Shown: piece after piece, positions 44,154 through 53,838 of the stretch
How the letters are laid out: every line of letters starts with the position of its first letter
How positions within the stretch are numbered: the first letter of the stretch is position 1
NCBI RefSeq assembly: GCF_900141825.1
Contig: NZ_FQYQ01000011.1
Coordinates: 26,660-90,659, forward strand
Reading direction: 5' to 3'
Length of the DNA: 64,000 bases
DNA from: Pseudobutyrivibrio xylanivorans DSM 14809
GTDB lineage: Bacteria; Bacillota; Clostridia; Lachnospirales; Lachnospiraceae
Made by a program: the position numbers and the translations under genes
The notes under the pieces: model-generated
Seen by the model: the letters and a program-made list of their open reading frames with translations, nothing else
Database searches by the model: none
What the model was told of the DNA's origin: nothing

Positions 44154-45854
44154 TTACAAGTAATTCAACAACGTAGAATCGCCCAGCTTTCCAGCGGCTG
44201 TAAGCGATGCCTGATATGCGGTGTAAGCAGCTGTATAATCGATGATTATCTGGGATAAATCTAAATCATCGTTTGTAGACTGAAGACCTTGTACAGTTTC
44301 TTGCTGATCACCCACACGTTTCTGTGTAAGCTTCAGCGAGTCCTTCTTACATCCCAAATCAGTAATACCTAAACTTATTGTAGCATAATATGTATCTATT
44401 TTGCCAAGTTCTGTCTTAAATAGTTTCTGTAAATTATCCTCGAAGTAATCACATTCCTTCTTAACAGCATCATACCAACTAGCTAAATACTCTTGATATT
44501 CATCACTGGCATATTGTGTTTCATCCTTCATCTTTGTGATTTCATCAAGCTTATCATGGGCACTTATTGTGCGTTTTACAGCATCGATCATCTCTGCTAA
44601 ATCACGCTGGATATCACTTGTAAATACATCACATGCCTCAGTATTAATGTTAATAGTCTGATTTGCTGCTACTGTATATTCGATATCGAAATAAATTCGC
44701 TCGCCATTCTCATTAAATTTTGTATATGGAATGTTCTTATCCACATCATTTGGGTCGTAGCGCTTCTGACAATTGTAGTAATATTCAGGTCTCAGCTCGC
44801 CCTCTTTAAATCCTGTCTTATCATACTGAACCTCGACAGTAGCATTGTTATTTTTCAATGAAGCAGCCACATCTTTTCCAAAAATAATATCGCCGGTTTC
44901 TTTAATGACAATTATTCCATTATCTGGAACAGTCTTTTCACCTTCGGCCTTCACTTCAGCACCGCCAATAGTGATAATTGTGTTTGCCCAAGCGGTTTCA
45001 TCCTCAAAAGAAATTAGATTAAATCCTCCACTTGCTGGTAATTCAACCAAATCTTCTGTAGCTGGATCCCTGTTATATACGTCATCTATCTCATCTTCAT
45101 CTATTACTCCAGCACCGGAATAATATGAAAAGCTTGCCATCTCATTATTCTTGGCGTCTTTAATCGTAATTTTATTGATAGACTCAATATCTCCATAATT
45201 CAGACGCATTCTATAGAAATTGGTCTGAGCCATATCATTAATTTTTATGTTCGGATCATAATCAGGGTCTGCAGGATCTAGGAATGGATTCTTAACACCA
45301 CCTGTAGTAGTAGGCACTTTAGTTACACCTTCATAGTACCTGTGCTCTTCCATTTCTGTCTCGGCTGTAAGTGTCTGATTGATTCGATATTTAGTCTCAT
45401 TCTCATCTTCTGTAAACACAAGATTACAGTTTGTTCTATAACCTGTGAAAACAGTACGCTTCGCATAGTCTGCATTTCCTTCAGCAAACACCTGCTTCTG
45501 GAGAGCTTCAAGCTGAGTAATCATTGTACTTCTATCTTCTGCATTATATGTATCTGTAGAACCCTTTACAGCAAGTGTACGACAGTCTGTCATAAGATTT
45601 CTGATGTTGATAAGAGATGTTTCCGTAACATCAAGCCAACTGCTGGCATCAGGAATATTCTTGCTATAGTACTGTGTGACCTGAGAGAGAGTCGTAGACA
45701 ATCTGAGGGAACGAACAGCAACTACAGGATCATCAGAAGGACGGTCAATCTTCTTCTGGGAAGTCATTTGTTTGTTTCGTGTGTTGACTATCTCCTTAGT
45801 GCTATTAATGTTTGAAGACGCGTTGTTCATTATCATTTTGTTTGTAACTCTCAT
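44154..45854 (-). CDS. flgL: Hook-filament junction protein FlgL (HAP3)
   Basis: A 566-residue protein. The N-terminus MRVTNKMIMNNASSNIN is followed by QKKIDRPSDDPVVAVRSLRL, typical of FlgL. The C-terminal helix is LDLSQIIIDYTAAYTAYQASL. The long central insert (about 150-430), rich in Asp, Asn and Lys, makes it nearly twice the enterobacterial length. The ribosome site is the end of the intergenic repeat copy 2 (GAGGTG, 5 bases before the ATG). Confidence 0.94.
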   Translation of the reverse strand: MRVTNKMIMNNASSNINSTKEIVNTRNKQMTSQKKIDRPSDDPVVAVRSLRLSTTLSQVTQYYSKNIPDASSWLDVTETSLINIRNLMTDCRTLAVKGSTDTYNAEDRSTMITQLEALQKQVFAEGNADYAKRTVFTGYRTNCNLVFTEDENETKYRINQTLTAETEMEEHRYYEGVTKVPTTTGGVKNPFLDPADPDYDPNIKINDMAQTNFYRMRLNYGDIESINKITIKDAKNNEMASFSYYSGAGVIDEDEIDDVYNRDPATEDLVELPASGGFNLISFEDETAWANTIITIGGAEVKAEGEKTVPDNGIIVIKETGDIIFGKDVAASLKNNNATVEVQYDKTGFKEGELRPEYYYNCQKRYDPNDVDKNIPYTKFNENGERIYFDIEYTVAANQTININTEACDVFTSDIQRDLAEMIDAVKRTISAHDKLDEITKMKDETQYASDEYQEYLASWYDAVKKECDYFEDNLQKLFKTELGKIDTYYATISLGITDLGCKKDSLKLTQKRVGDQQETVQGLQSTNDDLDLSQIIIDYTAAYTAYQASLTAAGKLGDSTLLNYL

Positions 45855-45855
45855 A

Positions 45856-45908
45856 GTGACACCTCATCCACCGCTAAAGCGGTCCCCCTTCCCCTCAAGG
45901 GGAAGGCT
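45856..45908 (-). repeat. Two-hairpin intergenic repeat, copy 2 (supplies flgL ribosome site)
   Basis: On the minus strand: CCTTCCCC TTGA GGGGAAGG, then ACCGC TTTA GCGGT, then GGATGAGGTGTCA. First hairpin and tail match copy 1 (37452-37510); the second hairpin has a different but still paired stem. The tail ends one base before the flgL ATG, so its GAGGTG acts as the Shine-Dalgarno. Confidence 0.82.
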
Positions 45909-45916
45909 ACTTATTA

Positions 45917-47911
45917 CTAGACTCCAGTCTGGAGTATCAATCTATCATATATTTCGGCGAACACCGATATACATTTAGATGCCAGATTGTATGCATTTTG
46001 GAATTTCATCAAATCCAAAGCCTCTTCATCTTCATCAACACCTGATACTGACATTCTCTGTTCAGATATCTGTGTCTTAATGTTGGTAAAGTTTTTTGTG
46101 AAAATATTGCACTCCTGTGTATCTACCGTGACATCTGCGTATATACACTGAAGGAATGAATCACCGCCACCGCCTCTGAATAGCTTTGTCTCACCCTTTA
46201 ATCTCTGCAAATCTGTCACAAGATGAGCTGCATCTACACCATCTGTGTAGTTTCCCTTTGTTGTTGTAGCAAATATTCCTGCATCCTTATCAGTTTTCTT
46301 TGCGATGGTAACATTCTTTGCTGTCAGCAGATAATATGATTCATAATTCTTTGTAGAGTCATTTACATCAACGCCACTGTAAATCGTAGATGATGTAACG
46401 TCATCTCTCATCTGATGCTCAACACTCAGGTCAATCTTATCTCTTGCAATAAAGAACGCATTCATCAAATCTCCATTAATGTCTACACCCATCTGATTAA
46501 TAATGCTGTTGAGTGTCTCCTGATCATCAATAAGAGTTCCTGCTGCATCATATACTGCTCCAGCTATCATTTCATTGATGTTTGTTATAGCATTTCCATT
46601 TGCATCATAAACTTCTGTACCAATTTCAATTTTGTTAAATGCCTCGCAGAAGTTTCTCAGGAATAGATTCATCTGATTGTGGTAATAAGGAATGCCCATG
46701 TAATCCACATCATCACCTACCTGGAGCTTCTTGGAAATCAGATTGCCCTGCTCCTCCAATGTAAGTGTCTGATTCAGATAAAATGTAATGTTAGTGATCT
46801 TTCCATTCTCATCCGTATTGTAAGAGAAGCCATTGTATGTGTATTCCTTATTATTTACATCAAGAGAACCACGTGTTGGCATGTTCAGTTCATTAATATC
46901 TGTGATTGTAGGATTATTGATGGTGATAGTATCTCCAGTAGTTCCTGATACTACAGCATGAAGATTCTCGTTGTTATTACCATCGCGAACCTCAAACATT
47001 GCCTTCAATTCTCCGCCATATCCACTAGGCGTAGCGTTGAATTTGTTACCATCAACTGTCCAAACAATTTCATACAATCCATCAATATCAGATTGGTTGT
47101 GATTCTGATCCAGCTCTCTAGACTGTACCGTAAGAGTGTTGTGCTCATATGTATCTACTAAAATCTGACCATTGATATATACCTGATAGTAGGTTGCACC
47201 AGTATCCATATCAGGATAATTGGAATTCTGAACCTTTGCCTCAGTTGCCTTTACATCAACTATCTTTGAAAGCTTATCGACCAGAACCGCGCGCTGGTCG
47301 CGAAGCTCGTTTGCACGTCCACCACCCTGCTCGATAACATTTATCTGTTTATTCAGGATAGCCACTTTTTCTGCAATAGAATTAATATCATCTACAGCAG
47401 TTTTAATCTCATCATTAATCGAGTTCTGCAAATCATCAAGCTTTGTTGCCAATTGGTTAAAGTACTCAGTAAGCTGCTTTGCCGTAGATGTAAACTGCTT
47501 TCTTACTGTCTCATCACCAGGATTTCCCTGAAGTGTGCTCATAGCATTAAACATCTTTGTATAAATAGTGGTAAATCCTGTATCAAGATTGGTCTCATTA
47601 AAGTAGTTTTCAATCTGCTTCATGTAGTATTCTTTCTTTTCGTAGAAACCTAATGCGGCAGAATTATTCCAATATTTCTCATCATAGTAAAAATCTCTAC
47701 GCTGTGTAACCGACTCAGCCTCTACACCAGTACCGGTGGTACCCCAGCTCTGGTAACAGCGAAGGGCTGATGAGGCTACGGTGTTTACAACCTGACGGCT
47801 ATACCCATCCGTATTTACGTTAGAAATATTGTTTGCAGTGGTATTAATCTGCGCCTGCGATGTGTTGAGACCAGATGCTGCAATTGTTAATCCAAAGAAT
47901 GTTGATGACAT
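45917..47911 (-). CDS. flgK: Hook-filament junction protein FlgK (HAP1), paralogue 1
   Basis: A 664-residue FlgK-type protein. N-terminus TFFGLTIAASGLNTSQAQIN and TTANNISNVNTDGYSRQ. The following IAEKVAILNKQINVIEQGG helix contains the ELRDQR heptad typical of FlgK. The C-terminus has EEALDLMKFQNAYNLASKCISVFAEIYDRL. It forms the first of the two junction rings. It is preceded 27 bases upstream by a second FlgK-like gene. Ribosome site GGAGGATT. Confidence 0.92.
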   Translation of the reverse strand: MSSTFFGLTIAASGLNTSQAQINTTANNISNVNTDGYSRQVVNTVASSALRCYQSWGTTGTGVEAESVTQRRDFYYDEKYWNNSAALGFYEKKEYYMKQIENYFNETNLDTGFTTIYTKMFNAMSTLQGNPGDETVRKQFTSTAKQLTEYFNQLATKLDDLQNSINDEIKTAVDDINSIAEKVAILNKQINVIEQGGGRANELRDQRAVLVDKLSKIVDVKATEAKVQNSNYPDMDTGATYYQVYINGQILVDTYEHNTLTVQSRELDQNHNQSDIDGLYEIVWTVDGNKFNATPSGYGGELKAMFEVRDGNNNENLHAVVSGTTGDTITINNPTITDINELNMPTRGSLDVNNKEYTYNGFSYNTDENGKITNITFYLNQTLTLEEQGNLISKKLQVGDDVDYMGIPYYHNQMNLFLRNFCEAFNKIEIGTEVYDANGNAITNINEMIAGAVYDAAGTLIDDQETLNSIINQMGVDINGDLMNAFFIARDKIDLSVEHQMRDDVTSSTIYSGVDVNDSTKNYESYYLLTAKNVTIAKKTDKDAGIFATTTKGNYTDGVDAAHLVTDLQRLKGETKLFRGGGGDSFLQCIYADVTVDTQECNIFTKNFTNIKTQISEQRMSVSGVDEDEEALDLMKFQNAYNLASKCISVFAEIYDRLILQTGV

Positions 47912-47938
47912 AGGCTAAATCCTCCTGCCATTTATCGA

Positions 47939-49768
47939 TTAAACATGTCCAAGAGATGTGACAAGATGTTCAATCATTTCGTTTACTACATTTATATATC
48001 GGCTAGCTGCATTGTAAGCTGACTGATATTTAATCATTATTGTAAGCTCTTCATCAGAAGATACACCGATAACGCCCTGACGACTAAACTCGATTTCTTC
48101 CTTAGTGCCTAAAAGTGATTGAGCTGTAGTCTTATATACGTTACCTGTATTTCCAATTTCTCCAATCCACTTTACATAAAATCCTGAGTAACCACATGGT
48201 GTAGTATCACTAGGATTTAGATTGAAGGTCTGTGAATTCCAGATAGCACTTAAGGCTGCGCCCAAATTATGATTGACTGCTATCTTGTTTTCCTTATACA
48301 TAAGGTGAGGAAGATATGCTTCCTGTTTTTCCAACACTTCATTCATTCTAAGGTTCTTCAATGTGTAGCAGGTGTTGGCATCATCTAAATCCTCTTCATT
48401 GTATACATAGACCTGAACCACTTCCTCACGGATACCACCGTTACCATCATCATAAGTAAGCGTTACATCCATAAGAGAATTGTTTTTAAATCTATCGTAA
48501 GCGCTTCTTACAAAAAGCTCTCTTGGAGGATATTCCAAGTCGCTACCTAACGAGCAATTTTCTTTATCTAAAATATGCACCTTGCTTGCATCAAGTGTAA
48601 CGGTCTCGCCATTCTCATCTACATATGTAGCTGTAAGAGCGCCTTCGTATACATCTGTAACTGCAATAATTGGGCTGTATATATTATTGATTTCGGTTAC
48701 TATCTGATGAATCAGAGTGTCGAGCTCTGCCTCTGAATTCATCATAATCGAGTTGGCAATACCCTTTTTATATTCATCCGGTCCAATGTAGTTACCATCC
48801 TCGTCATAGAAATTTCTATAATCACTCCAAGTCTCGCCTCGTGCCATAAGGAGCGCCTTTACCTCACCAATATCTGAGTCATTCTCGGCGCTGACATTAG
48901 TCAAATCATATATTGGGTAGTAGTAATTCTTACTTGGATCGTCAGGGTCAATTATTTCTGACATATGTGGCCAGTAAGGTGTAACAAAGCCAGTCTTTCT
49001 ATCTGTAAGATTTCCAACTGGATGATAGGTTACCTCATCAATAAATTCCACCTGCTCCAGTTCCACATGAACAACACCCATGTTGTCCTCTCGATATGAG
49101 ATTCTTGCAAGTCCTGAAAGCTCATCAATCAGCAGGTCCCTCTTATCTCGAAGATCCATAGCCTTCTCGACACCTGCTGACTCAATTGCCTGTATTTTTA
49201 AATTTAACTCAACCATCTCTTTTCCAATCTCATTGATGCGATTAAGTTTCTCACTGATTTTGGAATTGATAATGGTCTGATAATCTTCAAATCCATCTTC
49301 AACCGCTGTAGCGCGGGATAAAAAAAGGCTAGCCTTCTGCAATACCAGGTTCTGGTTAACAGTATCTGAAGGATCTTTGGCAAACTCTTCAAAGGCCTCC
49401 TCAAAATCTTTGATGGCGTCCCTGAATGCTTGTCCGTCAGATTCCTGCAGATGAGTGATAACCTCCTGCACTGCTTCTGAACTAGCGTCATAAAAAGAAT
49501 GTCGCCCATTCTCACTTCGATATGCTTTGTCTAAAAAGATATCGCGAGCGTGGACGATCGTTCCTACTTCCACACCGAGTCCACGATACTGTGTACTCAC
49601 TGCGGCTTCACCTATTTTTTGATAATTTCTATCTTCATAAACAACCTGCTCACGAACATAACCTTCGGTGTTTACGTTCGAAAGGTTGTTAGCTGTTGTA
49701 TTTAATCCATGTGATGCTGACTGTAGGCCAGATGCTCCAACATATAAGCTTCCAAAACTATTAGCCAT
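47939..49768 (-). CDS. FlgK-like junction protein, paralogue 2
   Basis: The 609-residue protein starts FGSLYVGASGLQSASHGLN and TANNLSNVNTEGYVREQ. It has the MDLRDKRDLLIDELSGLAR helix and ends YQSAYNAASRYINVVNEMIEHLV. These are FlgK features, so two FlgK-type proteins are encoded one after the other. The middle domains differ clearly from those of the other copy. Either they assemble into the same junction or they serve alternative filaments; the sequence does not say. It follows flgN by 43 bases. Confidence 0.9.
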   Translation of the reverse strand: MANSFGSLYVGASGLQSASHGLNTTANNLSNVNTEGYVREQVVYEDRNYQKIGEAAVSTQYRGLGVEVGTIVHARDIFLDKAYRSENGRHSFYDASSEAVQEVITHLQESDGQAFRDAIKDFEEAFEEFAKDPSDTVNQNLVLQKASLFLSRATAVEDGFEDYQTIINSKISEKLNRINEIGKEMVELNLKIQAIESAGVEKAMDLRDKRDLLIDELSGLARISYREDNMGVVHVELEQVEFIDEVTYHPVGNLTDRKTGFVTPYWPHMSEIIDPDDPSKNYYYPIYDLTNVSAENDSDIGEVKALLMARGETWSDYRNFYDEDGNYIGPDEYKKGIANSIMMNSEAELDTLIHQIVTEINNIYSPIIAVTDVYEGALTATYVDENGETVTLDASKVHILDKENCSLGSDLEYPPRELFVRSAYDRFKNNSLMDVTLTYDDGNGGIREEVVQVYVYNEEDLDDANTCYTLKNLRMNEVLEKQEAYLPHLMYKENKIAVNHNLGAALSAIWNSQTFNLNPSDTTPCGYSGFYVKWIGEIGNTGNVYKTTAQSLLGTKEEIEFSRQGVIGVSSDEELTIMIKYQSAYNAASRYINVVNEMIEHLVTSLGHV

Positions 49769-49811
49769 AGGTCCTCCTTAAAGCTTGCTAATCTTTAAGG
49801 ACATCCGTTTC

Positions 49812-50324
49812 CTATTGTTTAGCATCAAATCCCGATTTACCTAACAAATCTCCTGTAGTCTCTGCATCCCTGCCATAGTTTGACGTCTGTGGTGCCTGTC
49901 TTGCACTTTTGATAAGGGTAATATCAAATTCAACCATCTCAAGCGCCTGTCGCAGGAGATTTTGAGTCTGAACATTAAGCATCTGAGCATTGCCAGCTGC
50001 TTCCATAAGTTTGCCCTTGGCAGTTATGAGCTGTTTTCTTTCTACAGGCTGGTTCGCCAAATTATCGATCATCCATGAAACGGTAATCTGCTCCCCATCA
50101 TGTCCCATTACTGCTGCTATATGGCGCAGTAATTCGGCGCGTCGCTTCTCCAACTCCAACAAGGAGTCTGCTATGGCTTGCTCCTGAGAGGTAATAGCTT
50201 CCAGTACGTCAAGCTTCTTATGGATAATAGAATCCTTCTTTTCTCCATTAAGACTAATTAACTTTTCATACTGCTCTGTTTCACCATCCATAGTTAAGAG
50301 CAATTCATCCATTAAACTAGCCAC
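49812..50324 (-). CDS. flgN: Export chaperone for hook-filament junction proteins FlgN
   Basis: The 170-residue helical protein starts MASLMDELLLTMDGETEQYEKLI and has the FlgN pattern of charged heptads. It sits between flgM and the two flgK genes, the classic place for the FlgK/FlgL chaperone. It is separated from flgM by 18 bases. A C-terminal tail after about residue 140 looks disordered. Confidence 0.9.
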   Translation of the reverse strand: MASLMDELLLTMDGETEQYEKLISLNGEKKDSIIHKKLDVLEAITSQEQAIADSLLELEKRRAELLRHIAAVMGHDGEQITVSWMIDNLANQPVERKQLITAKGKLMEAAGNAQMLNVQTQNLLRQALEMVEFDITLIKSARQAPQTSNYGRDAETTGDLLGKSGFDAKQ

Positions 50325-50342
50325 GCATTCATCCTCACTAAA

Positions 50343-50621
50343 CTAAATTTTTCCGAACTGAGACAATAGCTTCTCTGCGAAATCCTCTGTGCTGACTTCG
50401 TAAGTACCATCCTTGATTCTAGCCTTGATATCCGCAACTAGATCCTCTCTGATATCTGCCGCCTCAGATACTGCTGCCTTTGCAACATGGTAGTCTTTAC
50501 CTGTTGATGAAATCTGAACCTGGTCACGGCCCATTCCATTTGTCTTTGCAGCCTGTGTAGTGTTTTTAGTGTTTGATGTCTGATAGAGCTGAGCTACCTG
50601 ATTGTAAGCCTCTATACGCAT
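50343..50621 (-). CDS. flgM: Anti-sigma-28 factor FlgM
   Basis: A 92-residue FlgM. The N-terminal half is disordered and the C-terminal sigma-binding part (about 45-90) contains VSEAADIREDLVADIKARIKDG and ends SLLSQFGKI-like (EKLLSQFGKI). It blocks FliA/SigD until hook completion, then is exported. The start has AGGAAAGGAGTG upstream. It is the first gene of the flgM-flgN-flgK-flgK-flgL series under a sigma-28 promoter. Confidence 0.93.
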   Translation of the reverse strand: MRIEAYNQVAQLYQTSNTKNTTQAAKTNGMGRDQVQISSTGKDYHVAKAAVSEAADIREDLVADIKARIKDGTYEVSTEDFAEKLLSQFGKI

Positions 50622-50686
50622 ATCGCCACACTCCTTTCCTCCCTATTCTTTTTTGTAGAACCATTTTTATTCTTCTTACATTCCAT

Positions 50687-50713
50687 TTATCGGAACAATT
50701 TAGTAAAACTTTA
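50687..50713 (-). promoter_or_regulatory. Sigma-28 promoter of flgM operon
   Basis: TAAA (50713-50710), 15 bases, TCCGATAA (50694-50687), seven of eight -10 bases as in GCCGATAA. The -35 is again TAAAGTTTT. The start of transcription would be near 50680, about 60 bases before the flgM ATG. Confidence 0.93.
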
Positions 50714-50793
50714 TACCTATAATAAAAAAATTTAACAAAATTTTCAAAATTTCTTGGTGAATAATGTTCTGTTACATTTTATATCGGCACCAA

Positions 50794-50834
50794 ATATAAA
50801 AAATTGACCCCGAGGGTGAGAGGTCCTCGGGGTC
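50794..50834 (-). terminator. Terminator after ABC permease gene
   Basis: GACCCCGAGG and CCTCGGGGTC (ten pairs) around an eight- or nine-base loop, followed by AATTTTTTATATTT on the minus strand. Confidence 0.93.
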
Positions 50835-50873
50835 GGTCTGAGAATTGTATCGGATAGAGAAATATGAAATAAG

Positions 50874-52964
50874 CTAATTCATTACTGCCTCTAATGGATC
50901 TAAATCTCCATCAGGGTCTTCGAATATATATTCTGCTCTTTCAGCATCTATTGCTTCTGGTTCTATAGCTTCTGAATCGTAACCATAGTTTTCATACTTC
51001 TTTGAAAATTCATAATTTGTCATTAATTCATTTTCATCGTTGTAGAAGCCTTCATCCTTCAATGCCTTCAGAGTATTTGTGCAATTGATAGTTAAATTTG
51101 CATATATATCCTGTTCATGTAGATTCTCTCTGTAAAAACCATTAGGTGAATCATAGAATGTCTCCTGGTCAGAGAAATAATCTACATCCGGGTTTCTAAT
51201 TACGAAATCAAAGGTGTTATATAAAATTTCCTTTTGGTTTTCCTCGTATCTATATTCGTAGCCTGCAAAATCCTGCTGGAATACCTTTCCAGCTTCGATA
51301 TCCTTTAGGAATGCTTCATATACCCTTTTGTACTTTGCTTTTTTCTCGCTAGTAGATAGTTCATCAAACTCGTTGTATTCCATGTAATAATCATTGTTTT
51401 CTTGAGCATCTACTATAGTACTAAATTCCATGCTCTTAATCTCACAGTCATTCCAGATATTTCCAATGATATGTTCCTTAATTCTTCCCGGATTATTTAT
51501 AAAATCAAGTATAGGCTGTGTAGCTGCCACATACTCGGAAGATACCACTGATGCCTCTGTGTTGATTACAGGATAGCTTCGAATGATTATATCTCCATTT
51601 TTTAGCTTGTAGCGAATAGAGAATGTTTTTCCATCCACATCTGGATAATTGTAATTAATATTTCTAAGTTCCTTCTTATCTGTAAGGAAATTCTGGTGCA
51701 TCTGTCTGAAGGCTTCGATCTCCATCTCATCTGTAAATACCATGGCGTACTCGTTTTCGATGCCTGCCCACTCAATGTCCTTTAAAGCAGGAACTCTGTT
51801 TTCAATACCAAGCACATCAAGTCTCATGCATAGAAGCACTCCAAGTGCAGCAAGGGAATATATTGCACAGGCAAAGGCTTTCTTTGCACAGAAAACTCTC
51901 AAAGTCTTCTCTATAAGCATTTGTGTAGCAAAATATATAATCACTCCCAAAATCAAAGCTGATACAATGGCTATTCCATATTTCATGTCATAGGAAAGAG
52001 ATGTAAGTGCCTCTACCATTCCTGAAATGAAAGCTCCTGCTACCATCGAAATAAAGAAAGACATTCCAACAGAGAACACTGGTTTCATAAATGGAACAGC
52101 AATGAAATCGAGTACCGTCTCAAGCTTCTTAAATCTATATAACTGATAGCTTACAATTGTGATAACTAGCGCTGCCACTGCATAAATTGCAAGAAGATGA
52201 CTACCTGAGAAGCTATGCTGGAAATTTATTACTCTCTCATAATTATCATCTGTTACTACCTCTGATACGACTCTTACTTTTTCTGAGATATACAGTACTG
52301 GAGTCCATATTCTATACTGTATACCATTCATGGCCTCTGAAAGTCCCCAAATGAGAATACTTGCTGTAAGTCTAAATGCGATTTCCATCATAAGGTAAAG
52401 GAAATTAAATATAAAATAAAAGATAATTCCCGTTATAATCTGCCCTGAAATCATCAATGAAAAAATCGCTATTGCTGTAAATAGTAAAGTGGATACTGCT
52501 ACTATAAGTGCCCAGTACCAAATACAGGCTAGTCCATCACATCCTCGCGCAGCTGCTGCAATCGTCATGATAACGGATACCAAAACAACTGGCAGTAAGC
52601 TGACAGTAAGACTAGATAAAATACCTGTAAAAAATAAGCTTCTTCTGCTTACTGGGAACGAATGCATCATGTAGTTATCTCTTCTATTAAACAGGTACCA
52701 AAATGTAATTCCTGTAACAATGATGGAAATAATGATAGCTAGAAAGGTGGTTGGAATACTACTCATATGCTCATAAAGACGCATTTCCATTGTGTAGCCC
52801 AGTCTTGTGTACCAATCATCTCCATTTATATTGGCTGTGTTGATTACGAAAAATACTGGAAGCATCAACAGTAGGAGGACGAAATATAACAGTCCTGCAA
52901 TCCATGTTCTGCTTATATTCTTTTTGAACAAAGCCATATTAAAAAATGATGTCTTTGACTGCAT
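50874..52964 (-). CDS. ABC-2 type transporter permease, GntR-linked
   Basis: About 696 residues from the ATG at 52964 (MQSKTSFFNMALFKKNISRTW), which has GGGAGGTG upstream. The longer frame reaches 57 bases further into the ATPase gene. Six or more helices occur in the first 330 residues. Another group follows near 340-400, then a soluble C-terminal part rich in acidic and aromatic residues, probably outside. It belongs with ABC-2 permeases that pair with a YtrA-type GntR regulator and an ATPase. The substrate is unknown; cell-envelope stress systems such as ytr are a parallel. Confidence 0.85.
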   Translation of the reverse strand: MQSKTSFFNMALFKKNISRTWIAGLLYFVLLLLMLPVFFVINTANINGDDWYTRLGYTMEMRLYEHMSSIPTTFLAIIISIIVTGITFWYLFNRRDNYMMHSFPVSRRSLFFTGILSSLTVSLLPVVLVSVIMTIAAAARGCDGLACIWYWALIVAVSTLLFTAIAIFSLMISGQIITGIIFYFIFNFLYLMMEIAFRLTASILIWGLSEAMNGIQYRIWTPVLYISEKVRVVSEVVTDDNYERVINFQHSFSGSHLLAIYAVAALVITIVSYQLYRFKKLETVLDFIAVPFMKPVFSVGMSFFISMVAGAFISGMVEALTSLSYDMKYGIAIVSALILGVIIYFATQMLIEKTLRVFCAKKAFACAIYSLAALGVLLCMRLDVLGIENRVPALKDIEWAGIENEYAMVFTDEMEIEAFRQMHQNFLTDKKELRNINYNYPDVDGKTFSIRYKLKNGDIIIRSYPVINTEASVVSSEYVAATQPILDFINNPGRIKEHIIGNIWNDCEIKSMEFSTIVDAQENNDYYMEYNEFDELSTSEKKAKYKRVYEAFLKDIEAGKVFQQDFAGYEYRYEENQKEILYNTFDFVIRNPDVDYFSDQETFYDSPNGFYRENLHEQDIYANLTINCTNTLKALKDEGFYNDENELMTNYEFSKKYENYGYDSEAIEPEAIDAERAEYIFEDPDGDLDPLEAVMN

Positions 52965-53838
52965 AGTTCTCACCTCCCAGCTCATAAATAAATATCTCTT
53001 CAAGGGTAAGTGGAAGCACATCCATCAGAAGAGGATTCATCTGACCGATAGCCTGCTCTGCAGCTCTAGGTTCTCCCTTGACTATAAGTGTATGTACTCG
53101 TCCGTTACTAATCTTCTTTAAAACAGTAATATCATCTGGAAGCTTTGGCATGTCGCCTTCAAATGCAATCTGAATCTTTGTAATGGAAGTCTGAAGCTCA
53201 TCAAGTGAACGCTCGATAAGGATTTTTCCATTGTTCATAATACCCACATGGTCACATACATCCTCAAGCTCTCTGAGGTTATGTGAGCTAACAAGAACTG
53301 TAAGACCATTCTCCGCAACATCGGACATAATAAGGCTCCAAATCTGACGGCGCATAACAGGATCAAGACCATCCACTGGCTCATCCAAAATCATAAGCTC
53401 TGGTCTTGCTGCAATAGAAAGCATAAATGCTACCTGCTTCTGCATACCCTTTGAAAGGCTACGAACCATCTTCTTAGGATTAATTGCTGGAAAGCAATCC
53501 ATAATCTTCTTAAAAAGTGCCTCGTCAAAACGTGGATACATGTTTTTATAAAATTTCATCATATCCAAGGTGTTGGCCTGTGTAAAAAAGAAGACATCAT
53601 CTGGAATAACCGCATATCTACTCTTGATTGCCTGGTTTTCATATACAGGCTGTCCATCAATAAGAACCTGACCAGCATCCTGCTTATACACACCACAAAG
53701 GTGTCGAATTATTGTAGACTTACCTGCACCATTAGGCCCTACCAAACCATAAATGGCACCCTTCTCTACATGCATATTTAAATCGTCAAGGGCAATGAAG
53801 TCTCCAAATTTCTTAGTAACATTACTTACCTGAATCAC
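52939..53838 (-). CDS. ABC transporter ATP-binding protein
   Basis: The 299-residue ATPase has Walker A GPNGAGKST (about 34-42), signature LSKGMQKQ and Walker B LMILDEPVDGLD, followed by the switch histidine in SSHN. Its extra C-terminal domain is like that of YtrB-type ATPases. It overlaps the GntR gene by 17 bases upstream and the permease start by 26 downstream, so all three are coupled. Confidence 0.95.
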   Translation of the reverse strand: MIQVSNVTKKFGDFIALDDLNMHVEKGAIYGLVGPNGAGKSTIIRHLCGVYKQDAGQVLIDGQPVYENQAIKSRYAVIPDDVFFFTQANTLDMMKFYKNMYPRFDEALFKKIMDCFPAINPKKMVRSLSKGMQKQVAFMLSIAARPELMILDEPVDGLDPVMRRQIWSLIMSDVAENGLTVLVSSHNLRELEDVCDHVGIMNNGKILIERSLDELQTSITKIQIAFEGDMPKLPDDITVLKKISNGRVHTLIVKGEPRAAEQAIGQMNPLLMDVLPLTLEEIFIYELGGENYAVKDIIF

